Part shown: piece after piece, positions 35,481 through 47,364 of the stretch
Numbering within the stretch: the stretch's first letter is position 1
Layout of the letters: every line of letters begins with the position of its first letter
Origin: Ganoderma boninense
Lineage: Eukaryota; Basidiomycota; Agaricomycetes; Polyporales; Polyporaceae
Length of the DNA: 64,000 bases
Direction of reading: 5' to 3'
Assembly (NCBI GenBank): GCA_002900995.3
Contig: CM035315.1
Span: forward strand, 1,039,967-1,103,966
The notes under the pieces: model-generated
The model's database searches: none
What the model saw: only the letters and a program-made list of their open reading frames with translations
What the model was told of the DNA's origin: nothing
Translations under genes and position numbers: made by a program

Positions 35481-37432
35481 GCGCCCACGTATGTCCGAGC
35501 TAAAGTGCTGTGGGTCACCACCGACGGCCTCTTCAAAAGTCGTAAGCACCCAGGTTTCTTCTTATTTTAGACGTCGCTCCAAACTGACCGCGCGCTCTGC
35601 AGTTTTGTAGTGTCATATTTTTACCTAGTGTAACTGTGAAAACATTAAAGCACAATTGTTCGGTTTGGTAGCTGCCGCAGGCATCAAGAAGACTATACTT
35701 CAACTGCGTTGGCTTGCTTCGTCCTGTCAAGCGCCCGTCCAAACCAGCATCGAGACGAGCCGTATTCTCTGGTCCGCCACGCCCTTGATCACTCCTCCCC
35801 TTAACAACTAGCTACACGTTATCTGCTTCTATAGCCCCAATCTAGGCTCACGTTTACGACTCGACAATGGGACGCTGTCGCGTACGCGCCCGATGCAGCA
35901 AAGTACATCTGTCGGGGGTCCGCTGCAAGACTCTCGTATCTCTGCCCAATTTACTGCGCTTCCCGCGAAGCGCAGGATTTCCCCTCTATTGCGACGTACA
36001 CGAGACGGAAGATTGAAGTTAGGAAAGAGGCCAGAAACGGCACAGTCCGAAAACATCGGATAATTTGAGATAAGCGCCTTGAGGCGGTACATCAGACGCC
36101 GTGAGGCGCTGCATCAAATCCTGATTTCATCCATGTACGCCCCGCCTGCCGTAGTCCGCGGCAGCCTTTTGCGAGGACAGCTCTTGGAGATTGGCAGCGC
36201 CCACTAGCCGAGGTTCAGCTTATGTAACGGTCACACTTTGACAGATCACAGAGATAACTCTGTCGTCCTCATCTAAGCGACGAGTGCCCGAACGCCGTGG
36301 GGTCTTCCATGGTACTGGCGTGGTCCCGGGCAGCTTTTCATGAATAACCCCGGCTCTCCCCCACAGATATCAGTCTAAATGACTTGAATGGATAAAGTTG
36401 TCAACATAAAGTACTCCGGTGAAAATCCGCCCCCTCCACCGAGGTAGACAACGGCTTTCAGCCGGAGGGAGTCTCCCAGTCGGCTGGGGCGCGTCACGTG
36501 CGTAAGTGCTTCTGAACTCGAAGTCGTGGTAGACTCTCGCCTTTTTACTTAGCTATCGTTTGGTGCCTATGGCGAATACTTATCGGCGTACAAAACCCGC
36601 CAGGCCTTCTTTCATGGTCTAAAATGCTTCACTTCGCGGAAAGAGCACCCGGTCGGAAGATGGGCGTCTACACCCCATGGTCCTTCAAGGGCGCATCGAA
36701 GGGGTCTAATTCCTGGCTTCAAACACGTTTCTGGTTCAAATTTGAAGTGTACATGGTCAGGGAATGCCTGGGGCATAAAATTTATTGGTCTAATTTTTTT
36801 GGTTGAGGCCTTTTTGTGTTATTGCATTTCGACAACTCGGGGAACTTAGCAGATATGAAAAATCGACGCCAAAGAAGTTATTCATTACTCAACTAACTAT
36901 CAATTCCGTCGTCTCCGAGGGCGAGCAGGGTTCTCGATCCTGTGGTACAATCCTCCCGGTGCTGGTACCACGTCGTCAACCCGAGGGGACCATAGCCGAG
37001 CGCAGTGCTGTCCCGGTTGGTGTTATCTGTTGCGATTTGTTCACTATTCGATCTCCGCCGTGGTCACAGAGGCATAGACGCTTGTACGCGCGCTTCCTCG
37101 CTTAGGCCGGCGCTGCCAATCTCCACAGCTCTACTGAAAGGCTTGGCATGATGCCCGGCGTAACGGAGGAATCGTGTGAATCTGCCTATTCGGTGCCTGT
37201 GCACATGGAGACTTCATTCATCACCGCGAGCTTCCCCAACTGCTTCCCGCAGACGCAGCTGGTGCGAGCAGGTGTGCGGGGCGCCACCTGGTCCACCACC
37301 CGCCGGTGCCAACCCATCAGCGGGGTTGCCTCCATCCCACTCCATGCGACGCTTGGGCTGATGACAATCAGATAGCACGGGAACGGCGGACGAGAAGTGG
37401 CCAGCGAACCGAACAAGGATGGTATAAAACAC
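35481..37432. other. Intergenic, nothing recognised
   Basis: No supported gene in about 2 kb. Short frames lack motifs. It marks the transition from relic-rich DNA to gene-dense DNA. Confidence 0.4.
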
Positions 37433-37439
37433 CGCCCCC
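37433..37439 (+). promoter_or_regulatory. TATA box of the OPT transporter gene
   Basis: TATAAAA lies about 140 bp upstream of the ATG at 37578, followed by pyrimidine-rich DNA. Confidence 0.55.
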
Positions 37440-37577
37440 TCTCTTGCCTCGGTCTTCTGTCCTTCTGACCTCCGCACGACCTTCGCGTCCACGGCCTTCG
37501 CGGTCCCTCTGCGCCAGCCTCGCCTCACTGCGGCCGACCACCTGTGTCCTGCCAGTGTTTCCGCCTGTGCTGCCGCC

Positions 37578-40192
37578 ATGTCGTCCACCGCCTTCCAGCC
37601 CGAACTTCGGGCACACGACGACTTGGACCTCCACCGCACCATGAGCTCGCGCGGTTCGACGTCCGACGAGAAGAACCTGGGAAAAGCGGAGCATGGTGGG
37701 GATGAGGGCTTCGACCACAATGCCGCCCCGGACATGTGAGTCTTCCACTGACTGATTGCTCGCCCTGGTGGAACATAGAGGGGCTGATGTTGGGCTTCGC
37801 CCATCCACAGCACGAAGCCGTTCCCCATAGACCCCGATGAACCTGAAGAGACACACCAGCTCACTATCCGGTGAGATAACGACATTTCATATTCCATGTC
37901 AGTTTAGGCTGGGCTCATGGATGCGCCCAGGGCTGTCTTCGTTGGGTGCTGTCTTGGCGCGGTGGTTGGTGCCTCAAATATCTACCTTGGTCTCAAGACG
38001 GGCTTCACATTTGGCCCCCAGGTGTGTTCTCAGCGAAATTGATAAGAGTGGGTGTGTTTTACTGACTGGTGTTGCCTTGGCAGCTCTTCGGTGTAAGTGC
38101 CCCACCTGGAGTCATCCAAGTTCCACACGCGTCCATCTGCTGACCTGCGATCACCTGCCTTTCCTCCGCTCCCGTTGGGACCGCATACAGGCCATTTTCG
38201 GTTATGCCATCATCAAGCCACTCTCCAAGGCATTGCCTGAGTCGGGCCTCATTGGTCGCCTCTTCGGTGGTTCGTTTGGCCCCAAGGAGAACTGCACCGT
38301 CCAGTCCGCCGCGACGGCGGCCGGTGGCATTGGTATCCTCTTCGTCTCGGCTGTCCCCGCCATGTACCGTCTCGGGCTGCTCTCGGAGCTTCCCAAGCAG
38401 GATATCGGCAAGCTGATCGCCCTGACGGTCTGTGCTGGGTTCTTCGGTGTCTTCTTCGTCATCCCCCTTCGCAAGTACTACATTGTGAAGCAGAAGCTGA
38501 CGTTCCCCACCCCCGCCGCCACCGCCATCACCATCCGTGCTCTGCACAACAGCCGCACGGGTGCAGTCGCGGCGCGCAAGAAGTCCCTCGCGCTCTTGTA
38601 CGCGTTCATCGCCGTGTTCGTGTTCAAGGTCGTCTCTGGATACGCCCCTGGTGTTGTGAGTAGACGATGGCCTGCTGTGGTGAACCTCCAGACACTAATA
38701 ACACGGGTCATGTAGATCTTCGACTGGCATATCGGTTGGACCCTCTACCGTCTCGGCTTCACCAGCATCATCTCCTTGGAGAACTATGGCTGGTGGATCG
38801 AGTTCACTCCTGCGTTCTTCGGCGCCGGTATGCTTTCTGGTATCAACGCCTCTTGGAGCTTCTTCGGCGGTTCCATCCTCGCGTGGGGCGTTATTGCCCC
38901 ATCCCTGGTCAAGAACGGTCTTGCCTTTGGCGCTTCGATCTCTGACGAGTATCCGCTGATCACCTACAACGCGCTGTCGTTCAAGGACCCTGCGCTCTAC
39001 ACCACTCATCCCTCCCCCCGTTACTGGCTCCTCTGGCCGGGTGTCCTGATGATGTTGCTCTACTCGTTCGCGGACCTCGCCATGAACTCCGGCTCCATGA
39101 TCGCGAGCATGCGCAAGGCCGGCTTCAACCCCAACCCAATCTCGTGGTTCCGCGAGGACCCCGACTACAACCCCGACGAAGACGAGGACCTTTCCCCGCG
39201 CGAAGACCGCGTACCGACGCTCTGGTGGGTGAGCGGCCTCATCGCGTCGATCATCGTGTGCGCCGTCATCCTCGCGAAGATGTTCGCGATGAACGTCGGC
39301 GAGGCGCTCCTCTCGCTCGTCCTCGGCTTCTTCTTCTCCTTCATCGGCGTCCAGTCCGCCGGCACGACCGACGTCAACCCCGTCTCGACCGTCGCCAAGG
39401 CGTCGCAGCTCATCTTCGGCGGCATCGGCAAGGGCGCGCACCTCGCGCAGGGCCCCGCGCAGATCATGAACCTCACCGCGGGCGTCATCTCGGCCGGCTC
39501 CGCCGCGCAGTCGACGGACATGACCGGGGACCTCAAGACGGGCTACCTCCTGCGCGCGAAGCCGCGCAACCAGTTCATTGCGCAGCTCTGCGGCGCCGTC
39601 GTCGCCGTCTTCCTCAACGTCGGCCTCTTCATCCTCTTCACGACCGCGACGCCGTGCATCCTCTACCTGCCCGACTCGGGCGACTGCACGTATGGGGCGC
39701 CCTCGGTGAGCGCGTGGGCCGCCGTCGCGCAGGCCGTCTCCGCGCCCAAACTGCCGATCCCCGCGTCGTCGGGGTACACGGCGATCGCGCTCGGGCTGTT
39801 CTCGGTGCTGTCGGTCGTCGCGAAGCACCTGTGGGTGCCCAAGCGGCACTGGGGCTGGATCCCGAACTGGAACGCGGTCGGGCTCGCGTTTGTCGTGCCG
39901 CAGGTGTACTACTCGATCGCGATGGCCGCCGGGTCCGTGTTCAACTACGTGTGGGCGCTCCGCAGCCCCGCGGGGTACGACATGTACATGTTCGCCGTCG
40001 CGGCGGGCATGCTCGCGGGCGAGGGCCTGGGCGGCGTGCTGCAGGCGCTGCTCGCGGTCGCGAAGGTGGACGGGGGCTGTGAGTGATCGGCTTGCGGTCT
40101 TTTGCGTCGTGCTTGTGCGTGCTGATCGATGTTCTTTTTTTACAGTATACGGCACGTCGATTGGCTGCCCAGGATTCGAGTTCTGCGGGTAG
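37578..40192 (+). CDS. OPT-superfamily transporter (YSL-like)
   Basis: ATG at 37578 (MSSTAFQPEL) starts a soluble, acidic N-tail. Exons at 37578-37735, 37811-37870, 37931-38021, a 9-nt microexon 38084-38092 (LFG), 38192 on, 38716 on, and a last exon to TAG at 40192 all join in frame. Family signatures are AVVGASNIYLGLKTGFTFG, GYAIIKPLSK, SAATAAGGIGILFVSAVPAMYR, KLTFPTPAATAITIRALH, FGAGMLSGINASWSFFGGS and the C-terminus GTSIGCPGFEFCG. Many hydrophobic segments mark a polytopic plasma- or vacuolar-membrane carrier. The group moves oligopeptides or metal chelates with protons; the substrate here cannot be told. The second half (39100-40080) is extremely GC-rich with strong C/G third-position bias, which creates a long antisense open frame that is a shadow. 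Confidence 0.92.
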
Positions 40193-41298
40193 ATGTCAGT
40201 ACATTGCTCGTGTCTCACATGGTGGAGTGGTGGAGTGGCCTGTAGGACCTAGGTGGATGGGTGGCACTGTGCACGGCGCGGCTCAGGAGGGTGGTAATGA
40301 AACACGCATCACGACTTACGGTATGTTGTCAGTTACGTTGTTTGGGCGTCATTGTAGTTCTTGTAGCGTACAGAACCTCCATGGACCTCCGCGAACGCGA
40401 GCCATGGTTTATTCGGTCTGTTGTAATCTCTACTTCATTTCTTCCCCTCCGTTTCAAGCCACAGTTCAAACTCGGGCTCGATGACAATGCTGTGCTCACG
40501 TGGAACAGACTCCGATATCGTCGGAGAAGAGGTGATCCGATGGAAACCGCCTGTCCCGACAGCCGAGTTCACTCAGCCGGGCCGCCCGTGGCCTCCGCCT
40601 GGGAGAAAACAGTGTGGAAGCATTGAAGTGCTTACTCCGATGCAGTTCCCTGGCTAGATATAGAAGACTAAACATTGACTTCTAGGTAGGACGGTTCTCA
40701 ACTCGCCTAGGTACGTGGCTAGCCTGCATGGCAATTATGCACCTGAATAAGCTGAACTACTGCTGGCGCAAGTTTTTAGATCTAGAAGTTCGCAGCCATG
40801 CTCTCCCCTTTCTATCCCACACGGTTCTGGTTCCTTACTACCCATTATTTATGCATGCAAGCACTCGCTGCCAGTCCTTCAACCTTCCCGTAAGTATATT
40901 CACATAGTCAAAACTGTTACGGTGGCATAGGCCGATCATTTCCTGCCACCGCGCTAAGTGACTTCTGCCAGCCCCGAGCCGACACGGTGGCGTTCTGAGA
41001 CGTGGGGGACGGCCTGGCCAGCTGACTCGAGCTGATCGTCCACGTCGTATCATATGTCACGACACCGCACTGATACAGAGCTGATCCAGTAGGCCAACTG
41101 TTCCCGATGAGGCACAACACGGTCATCGTTCCCCAGATCCGGAGTTGACTTAAAAACCACCTCTCGGACCGTGACCATCCCTCCCTCCTCCCTCGTCGTT
41201 CTCCTCCTGTGCGCTGTTCTTCCTGGGACTGTGGTTCTCCTTTTCTCCGTACTCTGGGCTGTAATCTTGATCTTGTGTCGCTCTTTTTGACCATCGCC
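40193..41298. other. Intergenic, nothing recognised
   Basis: Terminator and promoter DNA between the OPT gene and the first secreted-protein gene. No supported frame. Confidence 0.45.
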
Positions 41299-43112
41299 AT
41301 GTTCCCCTCCGCCCCCCTCGTCTCGCTCACGCTCGCATCAGTCGTGTTCGCGCAGACCTACTCGGCGACCTACACGCCCCAGGATGCCCCCAACAAGTCA
41401 GAGCAGGGCCAATCCGGCACCAACCAGTGCGGCACCGGCAGCGACCAGAACTCGATGTGCCAGAACGTCTACGGTGCGTGCGCCCGCCATCTCCCCATCG
41501 TCGCGCGCGTTTGTCCTAAAACTTCTGACCTGCGCGCGCCCCGCTGTGCACCGGAAATGACGGCGAAACAGTCAACTCGCTCGACGACTTCTGCATCTTC
41601 GCGCCGCCGAGCCCCGGCCCCGACTCCGTCATCGGAAACACGGAGCGCATCGAGGTCGCGTGGTGCGTCCAGTCCGGCCACGGCACGCGCCTCATCCCCG
41701 ACGGCACGATCACGGGCGCGCACTTCGTCCAGACCCCGGACTACGTCCAGGTCACCGGCGTCGGCGACCTGACGAAGATCAACATCCCCCAGGGCGACGA
41801 GGGCGGCGAGCTCGACCCGCACGGCGCGGATGGCAACGGTGAGTTGCAAATTCCGTATCGCTGTAGCCTGTCGGTCCCGTCAAGCGCATGCGTTATCGGG
41901 CAAGGTGGCCTCGCGCGGTGATGGAGGGTGATGGGAGCCTGCCCTAGCACGCCAGTGCGGGCGAACCCGTGGCGGGAGGCTGCTGATCCCATCCGGATGT
42001 TTTCATGCGTGCGAGGAGGTTTGGAGGACCCCGGCGGTGGAGAGACGGGTTGTGGTTGCCGGCGCGAGAACTGTTCAGCGTCGGACCGAAACCAGGAACC
42101 ATATGCGCCCCTGCGCTTCTCTACTCAACGCCAGGCGTCAATCAACACTCCGGACAAGTTCGATGCTGACACACTAAAACAGGCAATCCTATTGGCGGTC
42201 TCGTGTTTTCAAGCGCCTTCGGCGGCGTGGCTCAGATGCACGAGTGGACGGTGAGTACAACAGGCCGGAGAACATCTACGGGTGAATCAACGATCACAGC
42301 TGACTGCGTGAATATTCAGAACTTTGTGGCCTACAACGAGTTCTGCATTCGTGCTTGCAAGGACGGTCCTAAGGCCCCCGCGCTCTGCGAACATATCTAT
42401 GACGTGTTGGGATGTGACTGGAACATGCCCGGCGACTACTCCAGCGGCTCATTCGACTCCTGCAAGGGTGATTCCGGCGAGGTGCGTGTGGCCCGCACCG
42501 AGCGACGCGACGTGTCTGCACTGACGTTGTAACCACGTCCAGCCCATGGGTGTCTACGGCACCTCCACGTTCTACCAAGGCGAGCCCTCGACTCCAGCGG
42601 CGCACCCGGCTCCATCGAAGTCACAGTGCCAAGCCGTCAACACGATCGCCAACGGCCAAAGCATCTCGATCTCTGCAGTCACGACGACCTCTGCCGCCAG
42701 CAGCGCAGCTTCCTCTGTCAGTGTCTCTTCCTCTTCCTCCGTCACTGCGCCCAGTACGACATCCAGCGCGCAGAGCTCGACCACGACCACCACGTCCTCC
42801 GCTGCGGCTAGCTCTGCAACTTCAACCACGACTGGCTCCACCGCCAACTCTACCGGCCAGTCCATGACCACCACAAGGACCACCGCCCCTCCGGTGAGCA
42901 CACTCTCCAGCAAAGTTTTTCGTCTAGTGTAGAATCTGTTTGGCTCACGTACGACTTGCAGGCTCCCACAGAAAGCTCTGGCTTCTACTACTGGCTCCTC
43001 CGCTTCTGCCACCGGTGGCGCCCAGAACGGCGCTGCGTCGCTCTTCAGCCGCGGCCTCGAAGTCTCGGTCGCCGCTGCGGCCCTCATCGCTGGCGCTGCC
43101 GTCATCGCATAA
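41299..43112 (+). CDS. Secreted GPI-type Ser/Thr-rich protein, paralog 1
   Basis: ATG at 41299 opens a signal peptide (MFPSAPLVSLTLASVVFA, cleaved before QTYSATY). Exons then give QGQSGTNQCGTGSDQNSMCQN, VNSLDDFCIFAPPSPGPDSVIG, GHGTRLIPDGTITGAHFVQTPDYVQ, GNPIGGLVFSS, HEWT, FCIRACKDGPKAPALCEHIYD and DWNMPGDYSSG. A long Ser/Thr tail and a hydrophobic C-terminus (LEVSVAAAALIAGAAVIA) ending at TAA 43112 suggest a GPI anchor. Splicing the last intron at CCCACAG before 42975 keeps this tail in frame. The intron at about 41840-42182 is unusually long (over 300 nt). Members are sometimes labelled macrofage activating glycoprotein in databases, as I recall; no function follows from that. It is probably cell-wall or matrix located. 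A paralog lies at 47365. Confidence 0.85.
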
Positions 43113-44160
43113 TCTCGGAACGCCGACAGACTACTCCATGCGCGCGACACTGCACAGGTCCCTCATGGTACGGAACGACACCATCGCACCACCCGCCTCT
43201 CTCCACACGCACACACCGACCCCTTGCACAACCTTCTCTTTCTTCTTCTTCTGACATTTTGTTGATTGCGGTTTTCCGGTCGAACATTGGGTACTTACGG
43301 CTTCACGTTCTTCACGATACTTCACTTGGACATTACTACTCCTAATTTGTTTGTTGTTTGTTGTGTTTCTCATGCTATGTTCCGGGTTTGCGGAGACCGT
43401 ATCCCTGTCCCTCCTCGGAAAAAAACCGCTAGCACCACCCTGTCGCTCACTTGCACACCATACCGTCTTTACCCGTACAATGGACAATGTTAATGCATGA
43501 CTGCACTTGTTACTGGCCGCTGTTCACCCACACCTCATATATGCACATGGACTGTAGTTCGCATTATGCGCGTTCATGTACCCGACGTGAATGTCGACTG
43601 TGCATTCAGTTTCCGATCGACATCTGTCGGGCAGACCAGTTAATCTTTGCGGGGGCATGGCGACTGTCTGTCATGCTTTACATACACCGTTGCTCCTGCT
43701 GGACGAAGAGCTGAAGTGTGGCACATGCTATAGTTCAGCAGCCTATCCCTACATCGCTATGACATTCAGAGGCGTAGCTTTCAGCGCTGTAACACACGCC
43801 AGAACGGAGAACTTGTGCCTGCACACCAACCAACGCAAATGCGCAGTGCCGAAATCTGCCACAACATCTCCAAGCACGTCTGGATGCAGAACTCCACCTC
43901 ATGAAAAACCGTTTGTATGCGCTTAAGAAGCGCCGCTGGAGACTAGACATGATTTGCAAACACGAAGAAGATCAACGTCGTGGGCGGCTCACCAGAAAAC
44001 ACGCGTCGCGGCTCGGGAGCCCAAACACCTTGCATGCCGACGGGGCTCAGAGCAGGGATGTGGCATGAATTGCAAGCTGTACAATGCGCTGGACAAGTAA
44101 CCACCACCTCACAATCACGATCACGCCGGGCGGCACGCGTCCGCAGTTGCACCACAAGGC
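43113..44160. other. Intergenic between convergent genes
   Basis: The 3-prime flanks of paralog 1 (plus) and HEM14 (minus). It holds T-rich and AT-rich stretches near 43240-43360 and no supported gene. Confidence 0.45.
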
Positions 44161-45993
44161 CTACACGCCCAGAGCATATGCCGCACGCCTCCCGCTCTCC
44201 ACACAGTCGCCCACACTCACACCGCCCACCCCGCCCCGATCACAGCTGCGTTCGGGCCCCAGCGCTCCCTCACCGCCCGCGACAGCTCGGCCACGCGTGC
44301 GGCGTGCCCCACGGTGGGGATCGGGATGCAGTCGCGGCGCTCGCGGATGCGGACGAGGGACGGCTCGGGGAGCGGCTCCGTTGGCGCGCGCCCGAGGTGC
44401 CGCCGGAGGGTGTCGAGGAGCGTCGGGAGGAACGACGGGGAGGACGGCGCGGGCGAAGGCGCGCCGTACGGGCCGCCGAGCATGACTGTGATCTTCGTGA
44501 AGCCGGATGAAGGCGGGGAGGCGGAGGACGAGGAAGAGGAAGAGGGAGAGGAAGAGGGGAGGAGGCGGTCCTGGGTGGGCAGGGCGCAGGAATCGAAGAC
44601 GGTGCCGAGCATGCCGACGGAGGACGCTGGGTAGTCGGTGGAAGGTCGCGGGATAAGATAGCCGAACCCGGCTGGGTGGATGGGACGAGGCGTGGGTGGG
44701 AAGACTAGGTTGACCACCGTGACGGAGGAAGAGGGGTTCGCGAGGAGGTGAGGAAGTGGCCTGGGGCTGGGATGTGTGGCGCTGGGTGCTGAGAGGAGCC
44801 GGTGGAGGTGTGGAAGGGGCATCGCGCTCACTATATGCGATGATAAGAGTCGCTTCCCTGACTCAGTTATCGTCTACAGGGCAAAAGGTCAATATATGCT
44901 GCTGTCGAACTACTTTCTAATGGGTGCAGTCACCTCGAATCCGTTGCCGGAGTCCGACTTATTCAATGTGACAACCCGATCTCTCTTCACGATATCGACA
45001 TGAGCAAGACCTTGCAGCTGATTCGCCATTAAATTGCTCAAGGTCTGCATGCCATCCTGGAACGAGAAGACGCTGACGTCTTTCATGAGCTCGGCCATAT
45101 CGCCAAGCTCGTACGGCTGTTCCTCCACGGCGTTGCTCATTCTCTTTCGAGAGCGAGGCAGCATGCCCATGATGGCCCCTCGAACCAGGCTACCATTTCC
45201 ACTTTCTTCGAGCTGGCACATGACTGGGAATGCGGAACGTATGCTCAGGACCCGCGAATCCGTCGCGTATATGCCGTGCACGAGCGCACTACCGAAAGTC
45301 CGCGCGAACTCAGCTCCGAAATGACGAGTGAGAAACGCGTCAACAGACTCGTCGTCGGGAGAAGAGTTGTTCAGGACTGGAATTTGGGTAGTGAATATCG
45401 TACTCCCGAGTACGCATGCGCATGCCGCTTACCTATCCTTATCGACCTCCTTGCGTCCTTTAAAACGGCCGGAACCAGGATCTTCGCAAGAGGAGAACGG
45501 AGAACCAAAAGTGGCGACCCTGGGATGGTCACAATGCCCTCTGTCCCGGGTAGGTGCAAAAAACGATTGCGGGCGGCAGGCGCACTTCGAGGGACGGTGA
45601 GAAGCGAGGACTTGAGGCCAAGTAAATGGACCTGTGCATCCAGTCAGAGCCAAGCACCCTTCATTTCAAAGACCCAGAGGTAGAACTCGAATGCCTGCAT
45701 GTATCGTGCACAGATATGCACTCATGGAAAGGGACGACACTCACCAATTCCAGCACGGCCTTCGATGCAGGACGTAATGTCCTCGGACCGCTCTCCAGCA
45801 CCACGTTCGCCTCCTGCCCGACACTATCTTTCACCGCGACACGCTCAGACTTCATCCATCCTCCTAGCCGTTCAGAACTCTCGACGAGGGTGATACGGGC
45901 CCCGGAATGGACGGGGAAGCGTCTTGCCAGATGGAATGCAGTAGACAAGCCAGAGATGCCGCCGCCAAGAACGGTAATGGAAGGGGAGGCCAT
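44161..45993 (-). CDS. HEM14: Protoporphyrinogen oxidase
   Basis: The start at 45993 gives MASPSITVLGGGISGLSTAF, a GxGxxG dinucleotide (FAD) binding motif, then LVESSERLGGW and LESGPRTLRP. After an intron (about 45617-45750) come HLLGLKSSLLTV, RNRFLHLPGTEGIVTIP, then DDESVDAFLTRHFGAEFARTFGSALVHGIYATD and QDGMQTLSN. A last large exon has VVNLVFPPTPRPIHPAGFGYLIPRP and CIPIPTVGHAARVAELSR. The enzyme oxidises protoporphyrinogen IX to protoporphyrin IX at the inner mitochondrial membrane, the penultimate haem step. At about 44226-44240 a G run is one base short: as given, the protein ends early after VIGAG, whereas the conserved tail (VGDCVESGRRAAYALGV, TAG at 44163-44161) follows in the next frame. 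A consensus error is the simplest reading. Confidence 0.88.
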
Positions 45994-47364
45994 CCCGCAG
46001 ATAGTTCCTGTATAGAACAGGAAGTTTCCTCAGCCTCGAAAGAGTGGTGTCAGGTTGGGCAAGGTCATGGTAAGCATGCTCGTCGTCTCGAACAGTCCTG
46101 AGAGTCTCGCCGACGACGCAGCCGGGACCCAGGCTGGTGGCGGCTTCTGGCGGCCCGATATCGCGCCATTTCGGAGTTTGGATACCTCCATTACAATTCT
46201 TGGCGGAGCTCAGGGACTTTTGTCTCCGAAAGTCGGACAGTAAGAAACTTAAGCGCTGCTCGTTGTCGTCCTTGACTCCGCCGCGTCGACATGCATCCCT
46301 CTTGTCCTACCGTCGACTCCAACATTCTTCATGTTAGCTCACCACGGGAGTGGTCCATGCAACTTGTTGGAAACATCTCTGAGTGACCTTCTGTGAAAAT
46401 GGATTGGGAGGTGAGTGGTACCGTATGACCTCGGTGTTATCTTCCCAAGTCCCGAGGACCCAATTGACCGACATTGTTTCCGTAGGATGCTTAACGAATG
46501 TCCGGTTCGAACAGTCTAAGAAGATCGCCGATGCAAATCAGAGTATAAGAATCTCGCTACAGCGGAGTATACGTATCCGCATCCCAGGATAACTCTCGTG
46601 TGCAGTTGTGGAGACTCCATTGGCCATCGGTCGTGCGGCGCATTGTGAGTTCTTTGTCACTTCAGACTGGATCGGTGATGGGCATGTGAAGGTGCCCCGA
46701 TTTGAGGAAGAGTATTGCCTTTTTCTTCGAGGTGTCTTGGGTGTCCTCTTGGCCATGCTGTCAGCGCAGCTCTCGCCAAGTGTGCATGGGACGCCAGAGT
46801 ACTTAGGAATGCACAGCCATCCTCGGTCTCGAATGTCCGCCCAAACAACATCGTGCTGAGGCGTGCATTCGCAACATGGAACGCGGTGTGGGCACGATAT
46901 CTGATTTACGCAGCCTGTGAGAGGTCCTTGCCCTCCCAGAACATCGCAGCGGATCTGGATGCTAATGTTAGAACAACCTCAGTGCAGTTTGTTCTCGACT
47001 TGGAGGAATAAGTATAGTCCTCACCTAGGACGCGACTCCGATTTATGCCTCCAATATGCTCAGAACGCTCTTCGGCATACGTTTGGCATAAGGATCGGTA
47101 TCATGGATTCCGTCTTATTCGGCCCTTCAGACTGGGAGCCTTCGAACAAATAGCTACCGCCAGAGATCTGTAGTCCGCTGATAGCTGATCAAAGCGCCGA
47201 ATGGCATACTCAGCCCGTCCCAAACTAGCCGCCATTTTTCACTGTTTCGACCACTCATAAGGTTCGATTGACTGGCGGGTCCTTCCCTTGTTCCTCCCCG
47301 TCATCCTCCCCGTCATCCTCCTTCCTCTCCCTCTCCCCCCCTCCGTTCCTCTATCTTCTCCGTA
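45994..47364. other. Intergenic, divergent promoters
   Basis: About 1.4 kb between the starts of HEM14 (minus) and paralog 2 (plus). No convincing exon. CT-rich DNA precedes the ATG at 47365. Confidence 0.45.

Noticed and set aside
39144..40082. A 312-codon plus-strand frame overlapping the transporter
   Set aside because: Arg-rich out-of-frame shadow of the same GC-rich exon.
38695..40218. A 507-codon open frame antisense to the OPT transporter
   Set aside because: It is a by-product of extreme GC3 bias in the transporter exons. Its composition is Arg/Asp/Glu/His/Val-rich with no domain, and the sense strand is a clear transporter.
47281..47330. CCGTCATCCTCC short repeats upstream of paralog 2
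   Set aside because: Only two or three imperfect units in a CT-rich promoter; too short to call a repeat or binding-site array.
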